Source: a virus
Length of the DNA stretch: 64,000 nt
Virus record (IMG/VR): IMGVR_UViG_3300042541_001369
Span: 1 to 64,000 of that record
Strand: one strand, 5' to 3'
Shown: piece by piece, positions 44,986-53,043 of the stretch
Layout of the letters: each line of letters opens with the position of its first letter
How positions within the stretch are numbered: position 1 is the first letter of the stretch
The notes under the pieces: generated by a model
What the model saw: the letters and a program-made list of their open reading frames with translations, nothing else
The model's database searches: none
Told to the model about the DNA's origin: nothing
Position numbers and translations under genes: made by a program

Positions 44986-45150
44986 ATGGACAACAAAGTA
45001 AAAAAAATAAAGAATCTAAAAATATCAATTGAAGCTCATGATATCCTAAAGACATATTGCGAAAAAAAAGGGATTAAAATGTATAGGTTCTTAGAAAGAA
45101 TGATAATTGAGAAATGTAAGGAAAAGACCGATGTATACGGTGAAAACTAA
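44986..45150 (+). CDS. Small RHH/CopG-like protein on the opposite strand
   Basis: 54 residues (MDNKVKKIKNLKISIEAHDI start). A basic arm, a short strand KNLKISIEAH and two helices (ILKTYCEKKG, MYRFLERMIIEKC) fit a ribbon-helix-helix DNA-binding fold. It is the only plus-strand gene between sheath and gp15-like genes, and its last four bases overlap the stop of the convergent 345-aa gene. It may be a regulator acting on the nearby late promoters; function is unproven. Confidence 0.5.
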   Translation: MDNKVKKIKNLKISIEAHDILKTYCEKKGIKMYRFLERMIIEKCKEKTDVYGEN

Positions 45151-46184
45151 ATTGGGTTACCAAATAACTTAATTATTGAGTCTTTAGTATTGTCATTTTT
45201 AACCACAACTAATTTTAATTTATCATCTGTGTTTATTTGAATTTCGGATAAATCTGACCCATAATAATCATTATTAATATACACATCAAAACTCCCAATA
45301 TTAGTTAATCCACCAATAATTAAATTTGATGTATAATCGAAAATTTGTGAATTAATATTATTACCAACAACAAATAACACATCAATTTCATTACTAGATG
45401 TTACACTTTTCCGTTTAGATCTCCTTTTTACAGAATTATTATCAGCTTCAACGACTTGTAATATTCTAGTTATTGCCGGGGAAATCTCAAATTCATTTTC
45501 ATCAATTAAAAATCCTAATAATGTGAATTCATAACTTTGGATATAGAATTTTCTTTTTTCTAAATCCATAACTGATTCATCAGAAATATTACCCATAACA
45601 ATCGGAATGTAGTGTCCTTTGATTACTTGATAAGCTTGTTTAGATGCAAATTTTTCAATCACATTTTTATTAAACTCATTAATCTCTCTCATTCTATTAC
45701 AAACAATTTTAACCGTATATGTAATATCAACAGGAACTGGCTGAGGTATTTTATATATATCGGTACCATTTCTTTGACCATCCCACGTTGGAACTTGTGC
45801 ATAAAAATATTGTCTTCTATTTGGTATATTAAATACAACAGCAGGATTCGTCCCAAATTTAACCTCAGGAACTCTTACGGTTGTAATAAATGGGGGTTCA
45901 ACATTCTTATCAAGATTTTGTAAATTCCACGTCTCGGTAAATTGACTCCAATTCTGAGTTGTGACTAAAATATCAATCGTAGGTATTACCTTACCATCAA
46001 TAACTGTCTTCAATTCATTTTTAACAAATTCCAAAAATCCACCGTCCAAATCGGCGTGTAATAATGATTTAGGTAGATAAGTACCATCCTTATTAATTTT
46101 ATCAACCAACTCCTGTCTTCTTGGTAGAAGAGTTTTAGATTCAGTTAATGGTAAATGTTTCTTTATTTTTTTAGGTAACGGCAT
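45147..46184 (-). CDS. Probable tail terminator / sheath-stabiliser, gp15-like
   Basis: 345 residues. The middle follows the gp15 pattern: PPFITTVRVPEVKFGTNPAV, QPVPVDITYTVKIVCNRMRE, then a helix, YIPIVMGNISDESVMDLEKR and KFYIQSYEFTLLGFL. In T4 gp15 homologues a two-strand/helix core (V-P-x-D-x-x-x-x-(L/V)-x-(I/V)) and a late IPV..(L/M)..(V/I)S-x-(E/D) segment are arranged this way. That protein caps the tail before head joining. It is next to the sheath gene. About 100 C-terminal residues (after AITRILQ) are a separate mixed domain. The assignment is pattern-based. Confidence 0.45.
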   Translation of the reverse strand: MPLPKKIKKHLPLTESKTLLPRRQELVDKINKDGTYLPKSLLHADLDGGFLEFVKNELKTVIDGKVIPTIDILVTTQNWSQFTETWNLQNLDKNVEPPFITTVRVPEVKFGTNPAVVFNIPNRRQYFYAQVPTWDGQRNGTDIYKIPQPVPVDITYTVKIVCNRMREINEFNKNVIEKFASKQAYQVIKGHYIPIVMGNISDESVMDLEKRKFYIQSYEFTLLGFLIDENEFEISPAITRILQVVEADNNSVKRRSKRKSVTSSNEIDVLFVVGNNINSQIFDYTSNLIIGGLTNIGSFDVYINNDYYGSDLSEIQINTDDKLKLVVVKNDNTKDSIIKLFGNPI

Positions 46185-46232
46185 CTTACAATTTTTTTAC
46201 GTCATTATTTGTGACAGTTATCAATATATTCA

Positions 46233-46748
46233 TTATAATCCTCTAAATTCATTGTTCACAACCGCAGATGCCATAATCGTTCTATAGAAAGGTTTGTACC
46301 CTGCGTATGTGTGTTTATTATCTGAAATCACCCTCCCATCGTTATTTACTGTGTAATATCTAACTCTATCTTCGGTTTCGTAATACCCAATATAATCACC
46401 AAAACTAATGTCAACACCCAATTCATCTAATTGTTTTTGATAAACGGATACTTTTAAATTACCCGGCTCAAACTGTTCAATTTTAGAGTTACCTAAGTTT
46501 TTATTCTCAGGAGCCATAATCTGAACGTGACCTTTAAACTCAATTGGGGTTAAAAATTTAATACCGTCAGAAACTGTCTCTCCATAAACGTTATCTGTCT
46601 TCGTTTTTTGCCTATCAACTCTATATAATACCAACGTGAAGTTCATATCACCATACAACCATTCTTCACCAAATTGAATTTCCAAATCGTAGTCTTCAGA
46701 ACTAAAAAATTTTCCGATTCTTGTAATGGGTACCCTATTTTCTGACAT
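46233..46748 (-). CDS. Phage structural-type protein next to sheath block, unknown subunit
   Basis: 171 residues, beta-rich, with FGEEWLYGDMNFTLVLYRVD, FGDYIGYYETEDRVRYYTVN and a conserved-looking end HTYAGYKPFYRTIMASAVVN. No membrane helix. It starts the minus-strand late block, 62 bases from the divergent helicase gene. A neck or head-completion role is likely from its place beside gp15- and gp18-like genes, but no family is claimed. Confidence 0.5.
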   Translation of the reverse strand: MSENRVPITRIGKFFSSEDYDLEIQFGEEWLYGDMNFTLVLYRVDRQKTKTDNVYGETVSDGIKFLTPIEFKGHVQIMAPENKNLGNSKIEQFEPGNLKVSVYQKQLDELGVDISFGDYIGYYETEDRVRYYTVNNDGRVISDNKHTYAGYKPFYRTIMASAVVNNEFRGL

Positions 46749-46760
46749 ATAAATTATATT

Positions 46761-46776
46761 TTATTGATAAATATTA
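46761..46776 (-). promoter_or_regulatory. ATATTTATCAATAAA motif before the 171-aa gene
   Basis: Gene-sense TAATATTTATCAATAA, 12 bases before ATG 46748, in the short gap shared with the divergent plus-strand helicase. Confidence 0.4.
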
Positions 46777-46810
46777 AAAGATTCATTATTATTGTATAAA
46801 ACATTAATCT

Positions 46811-49690
46811 TTGGATAATATAAACACGGGAACTACTGTCAACTTGATTGAACAAAAGGCGTTGTTAATACTTGACACTTATTCTGGCGCAAATAATTAT
46901 ATTATCAAATTAAAGTTTCAAAAAGAAACAAATAAAAAGTTTTACCCAACAAGAGCTCAATCAGAGTATATTGTTAATTTTTACGAAACACCACCTAAAG
47001 TAGCAAAAAAATGGGTCGATTTAGACCCATATTTTGCTAAAAAAATTGCTGATGAAAAATTATACACTGAAATCCCTAAGGAAATTTGGGTTGAAAAACT
47101 TTTAGCTGAAAAAGAAAAATCGTATCATGTTTGGGGTAAAGTATTATCCGGTGAAACAATTCATGATTTTTGGTTACCAAAGGGAGCGTTAATTAAAACA
47201 CACACAATTAAAAACATTGTTGTGGATTATTCGAAATACTCTAACCGACCTCCACTTGATCATCAAAAAGAGGCTATTGAGAAACTTACTGGATCTAAAA
47301 GGTTTATTTTGGCTGATGATATGGGTTTGGGCAAGTGCGAACCTAAGAATAATAAGGTATTTACACCAAATGGTAGAAAAAAAATTGGGGATTTAAAAGT
47401 CGGAGATAACGTTATTGGTAGTGACGGCAAATCGTATAACGTTGTTGGTGTATTTCCACAAGGTTTAAAGGAAACATATAAAATTACATTCAATGACGGA
47501 TTTTCAATTTTATCAGGAGATGAACATTTATGGTCTGTTTCATCCCCCAATTACGGTAAAAATAGAAAAAACGAAAGACTAAAAAAATCTTTAGTTTTAT
47601 CAACAAAACAAATGTATGAGGGAGGTAAAATTAAAGTTAAAGGTATTGACTATAATAAAGATAAAGAATACGAAATTGAAACTTATTATAAATCTCCAAA
47701 CGGGAATAATAAATGGCAAATACCAATCGTAAATCCAATACAATTTGAACGAAATGATACCCTTCCGATTAACCCTTATTTTTTAGGTCTGATTTTAGGA
47801 GATGGTCATATAACTAAATCGTCTTGTGTTTTTACAGTTCACTGCGACGATTATGATGAATTATTTTACGGTTTTAATTTAAATGAAAATAAAAAAATTG
47901 ACAATAAAAGAAAAGGAAATAAATTTATTGGTAGGGATATATTAAACGAACTCAAACTTAACGAGGCTCGATCCCATAATAAATTCATACCTGATATATA
48001 CAAATATTCATCAATTGAAAATAGATTGGCAATTCTACAAGGATTAATGGATACTGACGGACATTGTATGTTTAACGGAAATGAAACTTTTTTAGGGACT
48101 GAATATTGTACCATTTCAAAACAACTTTGTGATGACGTTGTTGAAGTGGTACAAACATTAGGGGGTGTTGCCAGAGTTAAAACTCGTATCCCCACATACA
48201 CATATAAAGGTATTAAAATGGAAGGTAAATTAGCGTATAGAGTTAATATTAAATTACCCTTAGGTATGAATCCATTTCGATTAAAACGTAAATCGGAAAG
48301 ATATATCGAACCAAAAAAATACCCCACAGGTAGATATATTAAAAATATTGAAAAAGTTGGATTTGAAGAAAGTGTTTGCATATCGGTAGATTCCCCCGAT
48401 AAATTGTACGTTACTGAACACGCAATTGTTACTCATAATACGACCTCAACAATTATTGCTGCGTTAGAAACTAAGGTAAAGAAAATTTTAATTATCTGTC
48501 CAGCATCCTTAAAAATTAACTGGCAAAGAGAGATTGAGAATTACACCGATAGAAGTGTTTATATTTCGGAAGGTAAAAATTTTTCAACGGATCACGACTT
48601 TGTTATTGTTAATTACGACATTCTTAAAAACTTTTACGATGTTAAAGATAAAGATAATTCTTTAATCACCAAAGGGAAATTTGATCTTATTATTTTAGAT
48701 GAGGCTCACTATGTTGCCAACGGAACAAGTAATCGGTCAAAATTGGTAAATGGTTTTGCTAAAAATTGTGAAAGGGTTTGGTTATTAACGGGAACACCTA
48801 TGACTAATCGACCAATGAATTATTTCAACCTATTATCTCTTATTGAAAGTCCTGTTAGTAATAATTGGATGGCGTTTGCCATTAGGTACTGTCAAGGGTA
48901 TCAATTTACTGCAGGAAAAAGAAAAATATGGAATGTCTCAGGAGCATCAAACTTAGAAGAATTGAGAGATAGGACATCAAAACAGGTGTTGAGAAGATTG
49001 AAAACAGATGTTTTAGATTTACCTGAAAAAATTATCACACCAGTTTATTTAAAATTAAAATCAAAACTTTATGAAGGATTGATGGGTGAATATTATGATT
49101 GGTTTAATAAAAACCCTGATGAAAGTAATTCATTAACCGTTCAGTTCAGTAAATTAATGAAAGTTCGTCAAGTGATTGCTGAAGAAAAAATTAAAGATAC
49201 CATTGAGTTGGCTGAGAATATTTTAGAACAAGGAAAGAAGGTAATTATTTTTACCAATTTTACTGACTCGTTAAATAAAATTGCCGATCACTTTGGTAAA
49301 CAAGCTGTGAGGTTAGACGGTTCAACGGGAAAACCCCAACGACAATACGCTGTAGATCAATTCCAAGAGAACGATAAAGTTAAAGTATTTGTCGGAAATT
49401 TAAGAGCTGCGGGGGTGGGTATCACTCTAACCGCAGCGGAAGCTGTAATTATGAATGATTTATCTTTTGTTCCTGGGGATCTTGCTCAAGGAGAAGATAG
49501 AGCTTATAGATATGGACAAAACAATTCGGTATCGATTTATTATCCATTATTCATCAATTCAATTGAGAGTGTAATATATGATATGGTAAACCAAAAGAAA
49601 CAAAATATTAATACCGTAATGGGTGATAATATAGAAGACAAGGGTGATTTTATCGGGGAACTAATGAATAAAATAAATAATAGGGGTTAA
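46811..49690 (+). CDS. SNF2-type DNA helicase/ATPase (UvsW-like) interrupted by an intein
   Basis: 959 codons; 591 residues after splicing. Extein motifs: motif I DDMGLGK|TTS split by the intein at K175, motif Ia ICPASLKINWQREI, motif II LIILDEAHYVANG, motif III LLTGTPMTNRPMNYFNLLS, motif IV VIIFTNFTDSLNKIADHF, motif V GVGITLTAAEAVIMNDLSF, motif VI DRAYRYGQ. These are SNF2/SWI2-family motifs, close to the SMARCAL1/UvsW-like branch that drives fork regression and branch migration. The start must be TTG 46811: an in-frame TAA lies just upstream (TAA TCT TTG) and the next Met is residue 171. It lies at a divergent junction with a T-rich leader. Function in replication/repair requires intein excision because the Walker A Thr follows the intein. 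Confidence 0.85.
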   Translation: MDNINTGTTVNLIEQKALLILDTYSGANNYIIKLKFQKETNKKFYPTRAQSEYIVNFYETPPKVAKKWVDLDPYFAKKIADEKLYTEIPKEIWVEKLLAEKEKSYHVWGKVLSGETIHDFWLPKGALIKTHTIKNIVVDYSKYSNRPPLDHQKEAIEKLTGSKRFILADDMGLGKCEPKNNKVFTPNGRKKIGDLKVGDNVIGSDGKSYNVVGVFPQGLKETYKITFNDGFSILSGDEHLWSVSSPNYGKNRKNERLKKSLVLSTKQMYEGGKIKVKGIDYNKDKEYEIETYYKSPNGNNKWQIPIVNPIQFERNDTLPINPYFLGLILGDGHITKSSCVFTVHCDDYDELFYGFNLNENKKIDNKRKGNKFIGRDILNELKLNEARSHNKFIPDIYKYSSIENRLAILQGLMDTDGHCMFNGNETFLGTEYCTISKQLCDDVVEVVQTLGGVARVKTRIPTYTYKGIKMEGKLAYRVNIKLPLGMNPFRLKRKSERYIEPKKYPTGRYIKNIEKVGFEESVCISVDSPDKLYVTEHAIVTHNTTSTIIAALETKVKKILIICPASLKINWQREIENYTDRSVYISEGKNFSTDHDFVIVNYDILKNFYDVKDKDNSLITKGKFDLIILDEAHYVANGTSNRSKLVNGFAKNCERVWLLTGTPMTNRPMNYFNLLSLIESPVSNNWMAFAIRYCQGYQFTAGKRKIWNVSGASNLEELRDRTSKQVLRRLKTDVLDLPEKIITPVYLKLKSKLYEGLMGEYYDWFNKNPDESNSLTVQFSKLMKVRQVIAEEKIKDTIELAENILEQGKKVIIFTNFTDSLNKIADHFGKQAVRLDGSTGKPQRQYAVDQFQENDKVKVFVGNLRAAGVGITLTAAEAVIMNDLSFVPGDLAQGEDRAYRYGQNNSVSIYYPLFINSIESVIYDMVNQKKQNINTVMGDNIEDKGDFIGELMNKINNRG
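47336..48439 (+). mobile_element. Intein with LAGLIDADG-type homing endonuclease
   Basis: 368 residues (176-543 of the host protein). It begins with Cys176 directly after GLGK and block A CEPKNNKVFTPNGRKKIGDL, and ends HN before Thr544, which is the +1 nucleophile. Block B-like HLWSV, endonuclease blocks FLGLILGDGH and LAILQGLMDTDGHC (the two LAGLIDADG helices), and block F/G VCISVDSPDKLYVTEHAIVTHN are visible. Insertion in the Walker A P-loop is the favourite site of ATPase inteins, because loss is lethal to the gene. A 1104-bp clean in-frame unit. Confidence 0.9.
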
Positions 49691-49730
49691 CTGAATTATT
49701 TAGATATATATAATATATAACACAACTATT

Positions 49731-50627
49731 ATGAATTTTTTAGAAAACAAAATTAAAATTATTACTGAGAAAATAGAGGCTATTGATCAAAAAATAGATG
49801 AATCTCATTTATTTAAACAAATTTTATCTGAAAGTAGTTCGGAAAAATGTAGTCGAGAAATGGCAGAAGCAATTAGGTTTGTTTTCAACATTAACCCACA
49901 AGTCAAATTTATTTTTAGATATAAAATTGAAAAAATATTGGAAGATCTTTATCCTGACAATTTCTATAAAAAAGATGAATACGGTCCTGGTCAAATGTCT
50001 GGTATATATGACTTAGATGGTAGTGGGAGATCAGTTATTAATAAATTAAACACCAATTATTATTGTTTTTGTATCTTGTTAAATGATGTGAATAAAGTAT
50101 TGACACATTTGGGTAAACCTAATATTAATATTATCGGGTTAAAACCTTTTGAACAAATTAGCGAAACCAACAAATTTGTTAGAATACTAGACGAATATAA
50201 AACAAGAATATTTTCTCCAAATTCCGGAACATTTAAAAATTTAATGACAACATTGGGGATCACACATACTGCTGGAGATGAAACAGAAGATTATACAGTT
50301 TCTGTTCTAAATAAAAAGTTTGGTGAAAATAATGTGGAAAGAATTGGGGAGTTAGGGAATAAGGAAGATATGTTAGATGGAATTGACTGTAAGATATCTG
50401 TTAACGGTAAAATTAATACCGCCCAAATTAAACCATTTAGAAGTGTTGTTCGTAAAGATGATCAAATTTCCATATTAAAAACAGGTCAAGTTAAAAGATA
50501 TTCAACCGATTGGTTAATCTTTTCAAAAACAAATGGTGAGGTATTAATTTTTGATAATAATAACGTCAAGATAGTTGATGGGAATTATGTTTTCTTGAAG
50601 GATGATTTAATTTATAGTTTAGGTTGA
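49731..50627 (+). CDS. Predicted PD-(D/E)XK-fold nuclease
   Basis: 298 residues. A C-terminal nuclease-like core is visible at about 180-245: GDETEDYTVSVLNKKFGENN, then EDMLDGIDCKISVNGK and NTAQIKPF, i.e. an acidic residue before the core, D-x-x-(D) in the first strand and Q-x-K in the second, as in PD-(D/E)XK enzymes (E/Q in the middle position). The N-terminal half (SSSEKCSREMAEAIRF, EYGPGQMSG) is unrecognised and may bind DNA. It lies between the intein-bearing helicase and gp13 genes. It could be a phage recombination nuclease or a further freestanding homing enzyme; activity unproven. Confidence 0.5.
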   Translation: MNFLENKIKIITEKIEAIDQKIDESHLFKQILSESSSEKCSREMAEAIRFVFNINPQVKFIFRYKIEKILEDLYPDNFYKKDEYGPGQMSGIYDLDGSGRSVINKLNTNYYCFCILLNDVNKVLTHLGKPNINIIGLKPFEQISETNKFVRILDEYKTRIFSPNSGTFKNLMTTLGITHTAGDETEDYTVSVLNKKFGENNVERIGELGNKEDMLDGIDCKISVNGKINTAQIKPFRSVVRKDDQISILKTGQVKRYSTDWLIFSKTNGEVLIFDNNNVKIVDGNYVFLKDDLIYSLG

Positions 50628-50640
50628 TATTTATATATAA
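50626..50640 (+). promoter_or_regulatory. ATATTTATATATAA motif before gp13-like gene
   Basis: GATATTTATATATAA, starting inside the stop codon of the nuclease gene and ending nine bases before ATG 50650. This plus-strand copy shows that the motif orientation follows the gene. Confidence 0.42.
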
Positions 50641-50649
50641 ACACAAACT

Positions 50650-51777
50650 ATGTCAATTATAGCAGAACCTGAAAGAAGTCGATTATATACAAGGTTAAGA
50701 CACTTGTTAGGAGCACCACTTAGAAGTGTTGAACTTGAGGATGAAATGTTAGACTCTTTGCTCGCACTTTCTATTGAAGATTATTCACAATATGTTCAAG
50801 ATTGGTTAATAGAATCCCAATGGACATCATTATATAACCTTAATCTAGATACACAATCTTTGTCTAACGCTTTTATGACAAAAAGCTTAAGTTATGAAGA
50901 AAGATATACTTACGCATATTCTAAAATTGTTGGTTTACAAGCCGGAGGTGATTCTGTGTTAAAAAAAGATTACATCCAGTTAGTGAGAAATCAACAAATG
51001 TATGAAATCCCCGCAGGAAGAGAAATTAATGAATTATTATGGTTTTCTCCCGCAACATTAAACAATATTATGTTTGACCCATGGTCTTTCGGAGCATTAG
51101 GAGCCGGAGGAGGATTAGGTGGGGGAGGTGGTCTCGCTCAATCAGGTGGTATGGCTGGAAGTTATTTTATGATGCCTGCTTTTGACATGTTACTGAGAAT
51201 GCAAGAAATTAATATCCAAAGAAGAATGATTGCTGGTGACTTAACATATAAAATTACAGCATTACCTGACGGTAAAAAAGCGATTCATTTAATGAATACA
51301 CCTGGAGGTAAATTTGACTTTGGTAATGGTACAATGACAAAAGGTAGAGTTTGGTATCATTATTATGAAGCGGAAGGTGCTGATAGAGATAAATGTTTAA
51401 AAGATAATCCTGATATTATTAAATTACCTTCTGATGTTCCTTTTGATAAAGTGTCTTGGATTGATTTAAATAATCCGGCTCAAATATGGATTCGTCGATG
51501 GTTCTTTGCATATGCTAAAGAAACTTTATCAAGAGTTAGGGGTAAATTTAGTGGTAATGTTAAAACTCCTGATAGTGAATTAACAATGGATTATGCGTCG
51601 TTAGCGACCGAATCTAAAGACGAAAAAACTAAACTAATTGAGGAACTTATTGGTGCAGAAGGAAGGTTAACAAGATTAAAACCTGAAAAAGTTATGGAAC
51701 GAGAGGCGTTACTTGCCGAAAATTTAAATAAACAGAAAAAGTTTACAGCAATGCCAAGACAAATATATGTAATCTAA
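50650..51777 (+). CDS. Neck protein, T4 gp13-like
   Basis: 375 residues. The N-terminal helical part (VELEDEMLDSLLALSIEDYS), the FSPATLNNIMFDPWSFG region with a Gly-rich loop (residues about 150-175), and IWIRRWFFAYAKETLSRVRG, then KTPDSELTMDYASLATESKD followed by EELIGAEGRL, match gp13-family neck proteins of T4-like phages, including the R-x-R-G-K-F and D-x-x-x-L-x-x-E ending. With gp14 it forms the collar joining head and tail. It is the only late-type gene on this strand here. Its stop overlaps the next start (TAATG). Confidence 0.75.
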   Translation: MSIIAEPERSRLYTRLRHLLGAPLRSVELEDEMLDSLLALSIEDYSQYVQDWLIESQWTSLYNLNLDTQSLSNAFMTKSLSYEERYTYAYSKIVGLQAGGDSVLKKDYIQLVRNQQMYEIPAGREINELLWFSPATLNNIMFDPWSFGALGAGGGLGGGGGLAQSGGMAGSYFMMPAFDMLLRMQEINIQRRMIAGDLTYKITALPDGKKAIHLMNTPGGKFDFGNGTMTKGRVWYHYYEAEGADRDKCLKDNPDIIKLPSDVPFDKVSWIDLNNPAQIWIRRWFFAYAKETLSRVRGKFSGNVKTPDSELTMDYASLATESKDEKTKLIEELIGAEGRLTRLKPEKVMEREALLAENLNKQKKFTAMPRQIYVI

Positions 51778-52130
51778 TGAGAACTATAAATTTTACACCA
51801 AGAAAAAATGTTGTTAGACATCAAACTAGACTATCACCAACAATGGTAGTTGTTGACGGAAATGAAACTCCCCAAGAAAAAACTCATACGTTAAATAAAG
51901 AGTTATTAATTATTGTTAGGGATTCCGAGAATTCTGAAATCATTTTAAATTCCGAAGAACACACATATATCACTGTTAAATCTTTAATTAAAACTTTAAT
52001 AAAACCTGATGTCGGATTAATTGATGAGGAGTGGCATGAACTTATTTTAGAAAAAGGTTCTTGTGTTCAATTTCAATTTGTTGAGGACTCTTGGTTTATA
52101 TTATCTTCAGACGGAATAAAATTTGAATAA
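51777..52130 (+). CDS. Small protein coupled to gp13-like gene, unknown function
   Basis: 117 residues, beta-rich (TMVVVDGNETPQEK, LIIVRDSENSEIILNSEEHT, CVQFQFVEDSWFILSS). Starts one base into the gp13 stop. A small connector-type or accessory protein is possible from context. Three bases separate it from the convergent HNH gene. Confidence 0.5.
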   Translation: MRTINFTPRKNVVRHQTRLSPTMVVVDGNETPQEKTHTLNKELLIIVRDSENSEIILNSEEHTYITVKSLIKTLIKPDVGLIDEEWHELILEKGSCVQFQFVEDSWFILSSDGIKFE

Positions 52131-52133
52131 CAT

Positions 52134-52850
52134 TTACAATATTTTACACCCTTTACTTAAATTGTCAAAAGCCCATAGTGGCTGTAAGTTTGTATAATGA
52201 CAAAGTTTATAAAGGTCTTCTTCTGTGTTTGCCGATGATAATGGTATAATATGGTCAATATGAATGTGTTGTCCCATTAATTCCCAAGACATCCCTTCTG
52301 TGAATTGTTTTTCAATATATTCTTTTAAAAATTCTGGTGTGCAACCAACAATATCAAATGTTTTATTTTTCTTTGTGATATTATTTGATTTCATAAAAAT
52401 AGATATTCTCACCCTCATATTGTGAGTAATTTTAAATATAAGGTCATATTTTTTTCTATTTTTTTGATAATCATTACTATATGTTGGATTTTTTTCTCGA
52501 TATTCAAATGAATACATTGGATTAGCCTCACGAAACTTTCGACTTTTTTCTTTTATAAGTTCACGATTATTCAAATAATATTTTCGAGAAACATTAGGTT
52601 GGTTTAACTTTATCTTTTCTTTGTTTTTTTCTTGATAAATTTTGTTTTTTTCTTTAATAATCTTTTGATTATTTAATTTATAATTTTTTGAATATTTTTT
52701 TATTTTAGTTTGATTTTTTTCTCGATATTTTTTGGCGTTCAAATTAAAACATATTTTACATGAGGCTCGGTATCCTTGATTATTTGGGTTAAAATAAAAT
52801 TCGCAGACATCTTTTTCTACCTCACACTTACTACAAATTTTTGTTTCCAT
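52134..52850 (-). CDS. HNH endonuclease, cassette copy 2
   Basis: 238 residues, clear paralogue of the 20541 gene. Both start METK(V/I)C(T/S)KC-EVEK, carry a basic tyrosine-rich spacer and share FDIVGC(S/T)PEFLKE, then HIDHIIPLSSA, LCHYTNLQPLWA and a K-IL ending. The spacer is longer here and rich in KEKN/YREKN repeats. It overlaps the end of an RHH gene by 20 bases. It sits between gp13 operon and DNA polymerase genes in another genome segment. Confidence 0.85.
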   Translation of the reverse strand: METKICSKCEVEKDVCEFYFNPNNQGYRASCKICFNLNAKKYREKNQTKIKKYSKNYKLNNQKIIKEKNKIYQEKNKEKIKLNQPNVSRKYYLNNRELIKEKSRKFREANPMYSFEYREKNPTYSNDYQKNRKKYDLIFKITHNMRVRISIFMKSNNITKKNKTFDIVGCTPEFLKEYIEKQFTEGMSWELMGQHIHIDHIIPLSSANTEEDLYKLCHYTNLQPLWAFDNLSKGCKIL

Positions 52851-52992
52851 TTTTTCTATAGTCTTTAAGTAATTGATTAACCAACGATGATAAATTAATG
52901 TGAAGACTTCGATAATACGTTAATAATTCGGGATCTAATGCCACCGATACTTTAGTTTTTTTCTCTTCTTCTGTTTTTAATTTTCGCCCCAT
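52831..52992 (-). CDS. Ribbon-helix-helix protein paired with HNH copy 2
   Basis: 53 residues (MGRKLKTEEEKKTKVSVALD, then YRSLHINLSSLVNQLLKDYR) in the same frame relation to its nuclease as the copy at 21133. Identical core INLSSLVN(K/Q)LLK. Too short for many gene-length filters, but the conserved pairing and overlap support it. Confidence 0.72.
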   Translation of the reverse strand: MGRKLKTEEEKKTKVSVALDPELLTYYRSLHINLSSLVNQLLKDYRKNGNKNL

Positions 52993-52993
52993 A

Positions 52994-53005
52994 TTAATAA
53001 ATATC
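52994..53005 (-). promoter_or_regulatory. Cassette 2 leader, GATATTTATTAA
   Basis: One base before ATG 52992; the 16-base string through the ATG equals the cassette 1 leader. Confidence 0.45.
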
Positions 53006-53043
53006 GTCAAACATCGTAAAAGTGTGAATAATCACAAATTAGT

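Noticed and set aside
46185-46232. Promoter for the 345-aa gene
   Set aside because: A/T-rich only; no ATATTTAT motif and no paired -35/-10 elements, so it is probably read from the 46748 gene.
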